Shown here one piece after another: positions 1-7,575 of a stretch of 11,071 nucleotides of DNA (its first letter is position 1; each line of letters opens with the position of its first letter). A model generated the notes under the pieces. The model was not told the DNA's origin. It made no database searches and worked only from the letters and a program-made list of their open reading frames with translations. This DNA comes from Acidobacteriota bacterium (GTDB taxonomy: Bacteria > Acidobacteriota > UBA4820 > DSQY01): assembly GCA_022759065.1 (NCBI GenBank), contig JAEMPZ010000041.1, positions 1 to 11,071 on the forward strand. The letters run 5' to 3'. A program made the position numbers and the translations under genes.

Positions 1-714
<714 letters not shown>

Positions 715-725
715 CGAGGAGAAGA

Positions 726-1154
726 ATGGGCTCATTCGATCTGCCCAAAAAAGTATTGCTTCAGGTGGTGACGCCCGAGCGAAGCGTCGTTCACGAGGAA
801 GTTGACGAGATTCTTCTTCCCGGGACAGAAGGCTACCTTGGCGTTCTGCCCGGCCACACGCCGCTCTTGACCTCCCTGAAGATTGGTGAGATAAAGTACA
901 GCCAGGGCAGGGAGACGAAGTTTCTTGCCGTCTCCTGGGGCTTCGCCGAAGTGCTGCCCGACAAGGTGACCGTTCTTGCCGATTTGGCCGAGAGGCCTGA
1001 CGACATTGACGTGGCGTCGGCCGAGGAGGCGAAAGCGCGCGCCGAGGCGATGCTGAAAGACCCGGAGGCCGATTTCCGCGCGGCCCAGGCTGCGCTGGAA
1101 CAGGCGCTTGTGCGCCTACAGGTGGCCGCAAAACAGGCAAGGATGCCGCGTTAA
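726..1154 (+). CDS. atpC: F1Fo ATP synthase epsilon subunit
   Basis: This is the epsilon subunit of the F1 central stalk, which couples rotation to catalysis and can inhibit ATP hydrolysis through its C-terminal helices. The 142 residues match the family length. The N-terminal beta-sandwich (about residues 6-88) shows LQVVTPERSVVHEEVDEILLPGTEGYLGVLPGHTPLLTSL, typical of AtpC; the rest, from about residue 95, is Ala/Glu/Arg-rich and should form the two-helix C-terminal domain. The ATG is preceded by a GAGGAG ribosome-binding site at 716-721, 4 nt upstream. The gene closes the ATP synthase operon, and rpmH follows after only 26 nt without a visible terminator, so read-through into the ribosomal/RNA-processing genes is likely (inference). 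Confidence 0.96.
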   Translation: MGSFDLPKKVLLQVVTPERSVVHEEVDEILLPGTEGYLGVLPGHTPLLTSLKIGEIKYSQGRETKFLAVSWGFAEVLPDKVTVLADLAERPDDIDVASAEEAKARAEAMLKDPEADFRAAQAALEQALVRLQVAAKQARMPR

Positions 1155-1180
1155 AAGCATAGAAAGCAGAGAGTGATGCC

Positions 1181-1318
1181 ATGAAGAGAACTTTTCAGCC
1201 CAACCGCCGTCACAGAGCCAAAACCCACGGGTTCAGGGCCCGGATGTCCACCAAAACGGGCCGCGAGGTGCTGGCCAGGCGGCGCGCCAAAGGCCGATGG
1301 CGGCTGACGCCACAGTAA
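1181..1318 (+). CDS. rpmH: 50S ribosomal protein L34
   Basis: This is a 45-residue, very basic protein of the large ribosomal subunit. It begins [20 protein letters not shown] and contains the L34 signature [24 protein letters not shown], so identity is clear despite the short length. The ATG at 1181 has only a weak purine-rich upstream stretch (AGAGAG, 1168-1173) and no obvious promoter in the 26 nt after atpC. In many bacteria rpmH lies beside dnaA and the origin; here the upstream neighbour is atpC instead. Its last 22 nt overlap the start of rnpA in another frame, which would couple translation of the two. Confidence 0.96.
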   Translation: MKRTFQPNRRHRAKTHGFRARMSTKTGREVLARRRAKGRWRLTPQ

Positions 1319-1692
1319 GCGGTTTTAAGACGGGGCCTTTCTCGTCAAAGGACCGCATCCGCGCCCGGTCCGAATATCAGGCAATCTACAGAGCCTGTGC
1401 GCCGATATACACGGCGCGCTTGGTGTTTTATGCGCGTCCCGCGGTTGCGGGCGTCAGGCGTTTGGGGTGTACAATTCCCAAGAAGACGGGTTGCGCGGTT
1501 GAGCGCAACCGCCTGAGGAGATTGATCCGGGAAGTGTTTCGGCTGGAACGCTCCGCTCTTCCCGATGGGTGCGACCTCGTTGTTAACGCCAAGCGCGGGG
1601 CAAGCGATCTTGATTACGGCTCGGTAAGGGAGGCCTTTTTGAAAGTCTGCGCCCGCCTCGCGCAGGAGGGATTTCTCAGTTGCGTTCGGTGA
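1297..1692 (+). CDS. rnpA: Ribonuclease P protein component
   Basis: This is the protein cofactor of RNase P; it binds the catalytic RNA and the 5' leader of precursor tRNAs. The 131 residues fit the family (about 110-140). The family signature is visible as [29 protein letters not shown], with the RNR motif at residues 70-72, preceded by the aromatic [17 protein letters not shown] segment that begins the central cleft. The ATG at 1297 lies inside rpmH, giving a 22-nt overlap; the conserved part begins about residue 12, so a slightly later start cannot be excluded. The 3' end overlaps yidD by 13 nt. The M1 RNA gene (rnpB) is not in the window. Confidence 0.95.
   Translation: MAADATVSGFKTGPFSSKDRIRARSEYQAIYRACAPIYTARLVFYARPAVAGVRRLGCTIPKKTGCAVERNRLRRLIREVFRLERSALPDGCDLVVNAKRGASDLDYGSVREAFLKVCARLAQEGFLSCVR
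1664..1670 (+). promoter_or_regulatory. Ribosome-binding site selecting the TTG start of yidD
   Basis: AGGAGGG inside the 3' end of rnpA lies 9 nt before TTG 1680 and 18 nt before the next in-frame candidate GTG at 1689. The spacing favours the TTG. Confidence 0.6.
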
Positions 1693-1946
1693 TCCTCCTC
1701 CTTATCAAATTGTACCAGTGGACCCTCTCGCCTTTCGTTGGGGGCGCCTGCCGGTTTTACCCTTCGTGTTCAAGGTATACCGCCGGATGCGTCGAGCGTT
1801 TCGGCGCGGGCAAGGGGCTGCTCCTTGGGGCCAGACGCGTCCTGAAATGCCACCCATGGCACGAGGGCGGCTACGACCCAGTGCCGGATTGTCCAGATAG
1901 CCCCCAAGCCCGCCGTGGAATTTGGGACAAAAGGAGCAACGCATGA
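1680..1946 (+). CDS. yidD: Membrane protein insertion efficiency factor YidD
   Basis: This is a small membrane-associated protein (88 residues) that in E. coli helps YidC-dependent insertion of inner-membrane proteins. The family pattern is clear: an amphipathic N-terminal stretch (IKLYQWTLSP), then CRFYPSCSRYT with conserved cysteines, and VLKCHPWHEGGYDPVPD near the C terminus. The start is taken as TTG 1680 because of a well-spaced AGGAGG; GTG 1689 would remove three residues. It overlaps rnpA by 13 nt, and its stop overlaps the yidC ATG in an ATGA junction, so the three genes are probably translationally coupled. The order rnpA-yidD-yidC is the standard one. Confidence 0.93.
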   Translation: MRSVILLLIKLYQWTLSPFVGGACRFYPSCSRYTAGCVERFGAGKGLLLGARRVLKCHPWHEGGYDPVPDCPDSPQARRGIWDKRSNA

Positions 1947-3709
1947 ACCAGCTTGGGCAGGAAGAACCGATCGGCACCGGCCGGTTGCTTTTGACTACGG
2001 GTGTTATAGCGCTCCTTTTCGCGGTTTGGGCCTATTGGATGCAGCCGGGCCCTCAGCAGAAAAAGGCGCCTGAACCCGCGAAAGAGGCGCAGCGGGCGCC
2101 GGCCGAAGCCGTGGCCGCGGCGCTTCCAGCGCCCCCCCCAGTGGCGGCGCGGCCGGTTTCGCCCGTCCATGCCGATTCCCGGCAGACGGTCACGCTGGAG
2201 AACGATGACTTGCGCCTCGTTTTGGATAATCGCGGGGCGGTTCTGGTTCACGCCGTTTTGAAGCGTTACAGGGAACGCGGCGCAAAGGATAACGACGACC
2301 TCGTTTCGCCCCTTGCAGGGGCGACCGAGCGCTACCCCCTTCGGTTATTGACGGACGACGCGGCGTTCAACGAGGCCGTCAACGGGGCCTTGTTCCACGT
2401 GGAACAATCCTCGAAGGGGGGAGGCTCGGCGAGCTTCGCCTGGGCGGACGAGAAGGGCAACAGCGTAAAGAAGGTGTTCAGCCTCCCGCCCAATGGCTAC
2501 GAAGTGAACCTGGAGGCGGAGCTTGTAAGAGACGGCAAGCGGCAGCCCGAAATACCCTTGGTGTGGGGGCCGGACCTGGGGCTGCTCAGCCCCGAGCAGG
2601 CGAAGGACCGCTATTTCCAGCAAGCTTGCGCCGTAATGGACAGGTCAGGGCAGTATGAGAGGATCACGAGAAAGAAGGTGGGGGCCGGCTCCGCGGAAGC
2701 CTTCGAGCAGGCCAAAGGCCCCGCCACCTGGGTGGGCGTAAGCACGAACTACTTTGCAGCGCTCTTCATTCCCGAAAAGGCGGTGCCGGAACTTACAGTC
2801 ATCACCGAAGCGGTTCCGGCGGAACTCAGGAAGGTTCATCCGGCCGATTCGGCCCTCTCGCTGGCCGTTTCCTATCCCGGCTCGGGCAAGCTCTTTTTGG
2901 GGCCCAAGGAGTACGACCGCCTGAAGGCCATGGGGGGGCAATATTTCCGCCTTTTGAACTGGGGCACCTCCAGTTTCGGGAACGCCATTCTTTACCCGGT
3001 TTGCACCGCGCTTCTCTTCGTCCTCAAGTGGCTTTTCGGCATTTGCCGCAATTACGGCGTCGCCATCATCCTTCTGACGGTCCTGATAAAGCTGGCCTTC
3101 TATCCGCTCACCCAGCGTTCCATGGTCAAAATGAAGGAGATGGGCGATGCGATGAAGAAGCTCAAGCCGCAGGTGGACCGGATAAAATCCAAGTACAAGA
3201 AGATGCCGAAGGACATGGCCACGCGGACGAAAATGAACGAGGAGATGATGGCCCTTTACCAGCGGGAGGGCATCAACCCCATGGCGCAAATGACCGGCTG
3301 CCTGCCGATGCTGCTTCAGATGCCGATTTTCATCGCGCTTTACACGCTTCTTCAGGCAACCATCGAGCTTAGGGGGGCGCCATTTGTCTTGTGGATCAAG
3401 GATCTTTCAGTCGCCGACCCGTACTACATAACGCCGCTCCTGATGGGCGCCACCATGATCATTTCCACGAAAATGACCACGACGACGGAGATGGAGGGCG
3501 CCCAAAAGCTGATGATATGGGCAGTGCCCCTCATGTTTGTTTACTGGTGCCTGACGGCGCCGGCCGGGCTGGCTTTGTACTGGCTTGCAAACAGCGTGCT
3601 GACGATCGGACAGCAGTACCTGATAAACCGGCAGGTCGCGGCGAGGCAGGAGGCGGCGCAGAAAGAGCGCAAGTCCACGCCGAAGGGGCCGTCCAAGCCT
3701 TCTCGGTGA
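1943..3709 (+). CDS. yidC: Membrane protein insertase YidC (Gram-negative type, with periplasmic P1 domain)
   Basis: YidC inserts proteins into the inner membrane, alone or with SecYEG; ATP synthase subunit c is a known client. The start is ATG 1943, with AAGGAG at 1931-1936; an in-frame TTG at 1922 lacks such a site. The protein has 588 residues. TM1 spans about residues 15-33 and is followed by a Pro/Ala-rich linker (to about 75) and the large periplasmic beta-sandwich P1 domain (about 80-340), the mark of a diderm YidC. The insertase core follows: helices around 350-392, a charged cytoplasmic coiled loop (about 394-447), then LPMLLQMPIFIALYTLL, PYYITPLLMGATMI and the final hydrophobic pair, with a basic C-tail. 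The conserved hydrophilic-groove arginine (E. coli R366, in ITFIVRGIMYPL) aligns with K383 here (LTVLIKLAFYPL), so the positive charge is kept. A perfect parS palindrome lies in the P1 coding region. Confidence 0.96.
   Translation: MNQLGQEEPIGTGRLLLTTGVIALLFAVWAYWMQPGPQQKKAPEPAKEAQRAPAEAVAAALPAPPPVAARPVSPVHADSRQTVTLENDDLRLVLDNRGAVLVHAVLKRYRERGAKDNDDLVSPLAGATERYPLRLLTDDAAFNEAVNGALFHVEQSSKGGGSASFAWADEKGNSVKKVFSLPPNGYEVNLEAELVRDGKRQPEIPLVWGPDLGLLSPEQAKDRYFQQACAVMDRSGQYERITRKKVGAGSAEAFEQAKGPATWVGVSTNYFAALFIPEKAVPELTVITEAVPAELRKVHPADSALSLAVSYPGSGKLFLGPKEYDRLKAMGGQYFRLLNWGTSSFGNAILYPVCTALLFVLKWLFGICRNYGVAIILLTVLIKLAFYPLTQRSMVKMKEMGDAMKKLKPQVDRIKSKYKKMPKDMATRTKMNEEMMALYQREGINPMAQMTGCLPMLLQMPIFIALYTLLQATIELRGAPFVLWIKDLSVADPYYITPLLMGATMIISTKMTTTTEMEGAQKLMIWAVPLMFVYWCLTAPAGLALYWLANSVLTIGQQYLINRQVAARQEAAQKERKSTPKGPSKPSR
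2390..2407. promoter_or_regulatory. parS: parS centromere site (ParB-binding palindrome), inside yidC
   Basis: The 18-bp perfect palindrome TTGTTCCACGTGGAACAA has the core TGTTCCACGTGGAACA (2391-2406). This is a close relative of the widely conserved bacterial parS TGTTTCACGTGAAACA, with a symmetric T-to-C change. It lies in the yidC reading frame and encodes LFHVEQ. The parB gene is 6 kb downstream and an identical core recurs at 7508-7523 in a different reading frame, so the conservation is at the DNA level. Confidence 0.92.
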
Positions 3710-3740
3710 TGGTTCGTCCGCAGCGCGGGAGCGCTCGCAC

Positions 3741-5102
3741 ATGCCTGACACGACAGCAACAATTGTGGCGGAGGCGACACCTCCCGGACGTGGCGGGCTG
3801 GCCGTCCTGAGGTTGTCGGGAGAGAAAAGCGCCGAGATTTTGCGGCGCATTTTTTCTCCAGCCGGCAAGGCGGCTCCGTGGGATTCGCCACGCCACCTCA
3901 CTTTCGGAGAGTTTCTGGATCTGGACGGCGCCGCCGTGGACCGCGGCCTGGCTGTCTATTTCGCCGCCCCGGCGTCCTTCACCGGGGAGGATGTCGCCGA
4001 GTGCCACCTGCACTGTTCGCCAGCCGTAATCCACGCGGTGAAGCAGGCGTGCATGGCGTTGGGCGCAAGGCCTGCGCTTCCAGGAGAGTTCTCGTACCGG
4101 GCGGTCCTCAACGGGCGCATGGGAGCGCTCGAGGCCGAAGCTGCAAACGAGATGGCGTCATTTGAGACGGCCCTTCAGGCGAAGACCGCGGGGATCGCGG
4201 TTGCCGGCGGGCTGCAAGCGCGCCTTGAGGCCTTAAGGGAGCGGCTTCTGGAACTGTCGGCCGCATGGGAGGCGCGCATAGAGTTTCCGGAGGAGAGTTA
4301 CGCCCAAGGCAAGATGCCGGCCCGCGAGGAAGTGGCGGCCATAGCCGCGGAAATTCGCGGGATGCTCGCTCGGTCCAATTCATCGCGCCCGCTGCGCAGG
4401 GGATGGAGGATCGCCATCTGCGGCGCGCCTAACGTCGGGAAGTCGTCTCTCTTCAACGCCATCTTGCAAAGGGAAAGGGCGCTCGTGACGCCGCACCCTG
4501 GTACTACCAGGGACGTTTTGGAAGAGACGGTTGACATTCACGGCCTCCCTGTCATCCTTCTGGACACGGCGGGGATAAGGGAAAGCGACGACCCGGTGGA
4601 GAGGCTCGGCGTGGAGAAGGGGATCGAGGCCGCGCGGGGCGCCGACGGCGTCCTTCTCCTTTACTCGAAAGCTTCCGGCTGGAGAGCGGAGGAGAAGGAT
4701 CTGGCCGCGGTCTTGGGAGGAAACCTTGTCGGGCTGGTAGAGACCAAGTGCGACCTGGCGGCGGGGGGCGGAGGTTTACCTCCTCCCGGCCTGGAGCGGC
4801 TTTCGGTTTCGAGCCTGACGGGAGAGGGGCTTTCCGCGCTTATGGACCGCATCGCGCATTGGGCATTGGGGACGCTGCCAGGCGAAGCCGCGCTTCTTCT
4901 TAACGAACGCCAGAGAGAGGCCCTTCAAAGAGCCGGCGAGGGCTTGGCGGAGGCGGAGGCTTACCTGGCTTTGGGTAATACGGAGGAAGTGGCCCTGGCC
5001 GGCATCGGCAAGGCGAGCGAGGCCATTGATGAGGCGCTCGGCCTCAAGTCCCGCGAAGAACTTTACGACTTGATTTTCAGCAGGTTTTGCATCGGGAAAT
5101 AG
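3741..5102 (+). CDS. mnmE: tRNA uridine-5-carboxymethylaminomethyl modification GTPase MnmE
   Basis: MnmE, with MnmG, installs the (carboxymethyl)aminomethyl group on wobble U34 of certain tRNAs, using GTP, a folate C1 unit and FAD. The 453 residues match the family. The N-terminal folate-binding domain begins DTTATIVAEATPPGRGGLAVLRLSG. The embedded G domain shows G1 GAPNVGKSS (228-236, with the potassium-coordinating Asn231), G2 TTRD (255-258), G3 DTAG (275-278), G4 at 335-338 and G5 around SSLTGEG (357-363). The invariant C-terminal tail FCIGK (Cys450) is present. G4 reads TKCD rather than the usual NKxD; the Lys and Asp are kept. The ATG at 3741 begins 31 nt after yidC, where many bacteria carry jag/khpB; it is absent here. 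Confidence 0.96.
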   Translation: MPDTTATIVAEATPPGRGGLAVLRLSGEKSAEILRRIFSPAGKAAPWDSPRHLTFGEFLDLDGAAVDRGLAVYFAAPASFTGEDVAECHLHCSPAVIHAVKQACMALGARPALPGEFSYRAVLNGRMGALEAEAANEMASFETALQAKTAGIAVAGGLQARLEALRERLLELSAAWEARIEFPEESYAQGKMPAREEVAAIAAEIRGMLARSNSSRPLRRGWRIAICGAPNVGKSSLFNAILQRERALVTPHPGTTRDVLEETVDIHGLPVILLDTAGIRESDDPVERLGVEKGIEAARGADGVLLLYSKASGWRAEEKDLAAVLGGNLVGLVETKCDLAAGGGGLPPPGLERLSVSSLTGEGLSALMDRIAHWALGTLPGEAALLLNERQREALQRAGEGLAEAEAYLALGNTEEVALAGIGKASEAIDEALGLKSREELYDLIFSRFCIGK

Positions 5103-5129
5103 GCACGAGCCCGACAGTCAATAAAGCCC

Positions 5130-5134
5130 GGAGG
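5130..5134 (+). promoter_or_regulatory. Ribosome-binding site fixing the GTG start of mnmG
   Basis: GGAGG lies 5 nt before GTG 5140. The 37-nt gap after mnmE shows no other clear signal, and the GTG gives the expected short N terminus immediately before the FAD-binding glycine motif. Confidence 0.65.
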
Positions 5135-5139
5135 ATTCG

Positions 5140-6960
5140 GTGAGGTATGATGGTGTCGTGGTCGGAGGCGGGCACGCGGGCGTTGAAGCCGCGCGGGTGC
5201 TTGCCCTGCGCGGCCTTGCAACGGCGCTCGTTACGGCGAACCGGCGCGCGATCGGGCGCATGTCCTGCAACCCTTCGATAGGAGGGGTCGCGAAGGGCCA
5301 TCTGGTGAGAGAAATAGACGCGCTCGGCGGCCTCATGGCGAAGGCTGCCGATGCCACCGGCATTCAGTTTCGGCTCCTGAACGCCAGCAAAGGCCCGGCC
5401 GTTCAAGGCCTGCGGTGCCAGAGCGACAGGGAGTTGTACGAAAAATGGGTCCAGGCGTCCTTGGGCGCATTGGCGGGGCTTGAAATAGTCGAGGGAGAGG
5501 TGGCCCGGCTTGAGGTGGCGGCCGGGAGGGTGGCCGGGGTTCGGCTCGCCGGAGGCGCTCTGATTGAAACCAGGGCGGTCATTCTCGCGGCCGGAACATT
5601 CCTGGGCGGGGTTCTTTACGTTGGCGACGAGCGGACGCTTGGCGGGAGGACGGGCGAATTCTCAGCCGGGGCGCTCTCGGAATCGCTCAAGGAGCTCGGC
5701 TTGCCGCTCATAAGGCTCAAGACCGGCACTCCATGCCGCATAGAAAAAGATTCCGTCCGCTTCGAAACAATGGAGAAACAGGAAGGTGACTCAAGGCCGG
5801 AACCCTTCTCCCTGCAGAGCAATCCCTTCCCGGTGCTACCTCAGGTGGTATGCCATCTAACACGAACTACTAGCAAGACGGCAGAGATCATCCGCGCCAA
5901 TATTCACAGGTCGCCTCTTTACGGCGGGGCGATCACTGGCGTTGGCCCGCGCTATTGTCCCTCCATAGAGGACAAGGTGGTCAAGTTTCCCCACCACGAA
6001 ACGCATCAGGTTTTCATAGAGCCGGAGGGGCTTCAAAGCCATCTCATTTACCCCAACGGGATATCCACTTCGCTCCCTTTTGACGTTCAGGACCAGATCG
6101 TTCATTCGATACCGGGCCTTGAAGAGGCGCGCATAGCTCAGTACGGTTATGCAGTGGAGTACGACGCCGTTGATCCCACGGCTGTTGACCATTCGCTTGA
6201 GTGCCGCGCGGTTTCGGGCCTCTACCTGGCGGGCCAGGTGCTGGGGACCACCGGCTACGAAGAAGCGGCCGGCCTTGGTTTGTACGCGGGGTACAACGCA
6301 TCGAGAGCGCTTCGGGGGGAGGCGCCGTTTCGCCTGGAACGTGACGAAGCCTACCTGGCCGTGATGGTTGACGACCTTGTCACCAGGGGAGTGCTTGAGC
6401 CTTACCGCCTGTTCACGTCCCGGGCCGAGCAGCGGCTGCTTCTTGACCGCCACACGGCCTATAAAAGGCTCGCGCGGCACGGCGAGCAGGCCGGGCTCTT
6501 GTCCTCCCCCGAGCGCGAGAAGATATCCTCGCGTGAAACTTCGGTCATAAAGATCCTTGCTTTTCTTGCATCCACCAAGCTTCGGTCCACCGGGGAAGCT
6601 CCCACCCTTGCCGCCTTCCTGGCCAGGCCGAACGTCACGGCGCGGGAGATCTCCGAGCTGGTTCCATTTGCCGAGCTCAACGACCCGTGGGTGCGCCTCT
6701 ACGTTGAGTCAGAGGTCAAAGGGGCCGGCTACAAGCAGCGCCAGAAGATGGAGGCGGAAAAGCTCGCTGCCGCGGGCAGCGTAGCGATTCCGAGGGATTT
6801 CGGTTTCGCGAGCCTGCCAGGGCTTTCCCGCGAGATCGCTTCCCGTTTGGAACAATTGAGGCCGGAAACGATTGGCCAGGCCGAGCGCATCCCCGGCATG
6901 ACCCCGGCGGCCCTGACGGTTCTGCGGGTGGCGCTGGCCAGGAAACGAGGGCGATCATGA
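5140..6960 (+). CDS. mnmG: tRNA uridine-5-carboxymethylaminomethyl modification enzyme MnmG (GidA)
   Basis: This is the FAD-dependent partner of MnmE in wobble-uridine modification. The GTG start at 5140 yields 606 residues, slightly shorter than the usual ~620-630. The dinucleotide-binding motif VVGGGHAGVEAA is at residues 7-18, followed by RMSCNPSIGGVAKGHLVREIDALGG. The two functionally important cysteines of the family are present as Cys43 (SCNPSIGG) and Cys273 (GPRYCPSIEDK). TGTPCRI, IYPNGISTSLPFDVQ and GTTGYEEAAGLGLYAGYNA are also recognisable, and the C-terminal helical domain that docks MnmE is complete. One patch departs from the family: the usual SRAEYRLxLREDNAD reads SRAEQRLLLDRHTAY at 427-441. 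The stop overlaps the rsmG ATG (ATGA). Function is assigned with high confidence. Confidence 0.96.
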   Translation: MRYDGVVVGGGHAGVEAARVLALRGLATALVTANRRAIGRMSCNPSIGGVAKGHLVREIDALGGLMAKAADATGIQFRLLNASKGPAVQGLRCQSDRELYEKWVQASLGALAGLEIVEGEVARLEVAAGRVAGVRLAGGALIETRAVILAAGTFLGGVLYVGDERTLGGRTGEFSAGALSESLKELGLPLIRLKTGTPCRIEKDSVRFETMEKQEGDSRPEPFSLQSNPFPVLPQVVCHLTRTTSKTAEIIRANIHRSPLYGGAITGVGPRYCPSIEDKVVKFPHHETHQVFIEPEGLQSHLIYPNGISTSLPFDVQDQIVHSIPGLEEARIAQYGYAVEYDAVDPTAVDHSLECRAVSGLYLAGQVLGTTGYEEAAGLGLYAGYNASRALRGEAPFRLERDEAYLAVMVDDLVTRGVLEPYRLFTSRAEQRLLLDRHTAYKRLARHGEQAGLLSSPEREKISSRETSVIKILAFLASTKLRSTGEAPTLAAFLARPNVTAREISELVPFAELNDPWVRLYVESEVKGAGYKQRQKMEAEKLAAAGSVAIPRDFGFASLPGLSREIASRLEQLRPETIGQAERIPGMTPAALTVLRVALARKRGRS

Positions 6961-7535
6961 CCGGCGAAAGGCTTGACCGTTACCTTGCGATGCTCTTCTC
7001 GTGGAATGAAGGCGCCGGGCTGACCGCTTTCAAAAACAGGAATGAAGCCCTCTTGAAAGGCGTCGAGACGGCCGAAGCCGCGCTTCCTCTATTGCCGGAA
7101 AGCGGGGAGGTTCTTGACGTGGGCAGCGGCGGCGGATTTCCCTCCGTTCCGATCGCGCTGAAGCGTCCCTCGCTTCACTTCACTCTTTGCGAGCCAGCCC
7201 CGCTCAAGGCGGCGTTTCTCAGGGCCGCCGCCAGGGAACTGGGACTTGCCATGGAAGTCGTGGAGCTTCAGGCCTCGGAATTTCTGGCAAAGAGCGGTTC
7301 AGCCTTTAACGCCGCCACGGTAAGGGGAGTCAAGATTCGTCCCCCGCTCCTGAAGGCGCTGAGGCGCTCGATGCTACCGGGAAGCGTCCTCCTGGTCTGG
7401 ACCGGCGCCGCGCAGGCCGTTGAGTACGGCGCCGGCATGAAGAGGCTTGGGTTCGCCGCAAGCCCGCCAACCGGCCTCAAGGACGGAAGCGTTCTTCTTT
7501 GCGGCACTGTTCCACGTGGAACAGTCGCGAAATAG
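6957..7535 (+). CDS. rsmG: 16S rRNA (guanine(527)-N7)-methyltransferase RsmG (GidB)
   Basis: RsmG methylates N7 of G527 in the 530 loop of 16S rRNA using S-adenosylmethionine; its loss gives low-level streptomycin resistance in known species. The 192 residues are a little short (E. coli 207). Visible are the N-terminal W16-N17 of the W-N-x3-x-LTA segment, the SAM-binding DVGSGGGFPSVP (54-65) and the TVRGV stretch (121-125) in place of the usual SRAV. Two normally conserved parts are weak: NLTA reads GLTA, and the RHxxDSL motif expected near residues 33-40 is not recognisable (LLKGVETAEAAL). The fold is clear, but exact target or activity is slightly less certain. The gene is coupled to mnmG by ATGA overlap; its 3' end contains a perfect parS site coding for TVPRGTV. 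Confidence 0.9.
   Translation: MTGERLDRYLAMLFSWNEGAGLTAFKNRNEALLKGVETAEAALPLLPESGEVLDVGSGGGFPSVPIALKRPSLHFTLCEPAPLKAAFLRAAARELGLAMEVVELQASEFLAKSGSAFNAATVRGVKIRPPLLKALRRSMLPGSVLLVWTGAAQAVEYGAGMKRLGFAASPPTGLKDGSVLLCGTVPRGTVAK
7506..7525. promoter_or_regulatory. parS: parS centromere site (ParB-binding palindrome), at the 3' end of rsmG
   Basis: This is a 20-bp perfect palindrome containing the core TGTTCCACGTGGAACA (7508-7523), identical to the core inside yidC. It ends 10 nt before the rsmG stop codon closes and about 190 nt upstream of parA, a common position for parS. The reading frame relative to the palindrome differs from that in yidC (TVPRGTV versus LFHVEQ), which argues for selection on DNA. 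Confidence 0.93.
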
Positions 7536-7575
7536 GCAGCCACCAATTTGCCGCTGCCTGCCAGGCTGGAAAACA

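Noticed and set aside
1922..1942. Earlier TTG start for yidC
   Set aside because: AAGGAG at 1931-1936 is correctly spaced for ATG 1943 and would lie inside the longer version.
2130..2140. Run of C in yidC as a phase-variation tract
   Set aside because: It lies in the Pro-rich linker codons (APPPV) of an essential gene; the frame is intact and a short run is expected there.
7537..7568. Possible terminator after rsmG
   Set aside because: Only a 5-bp stem with a loop of about 22 nt and no T-tract.
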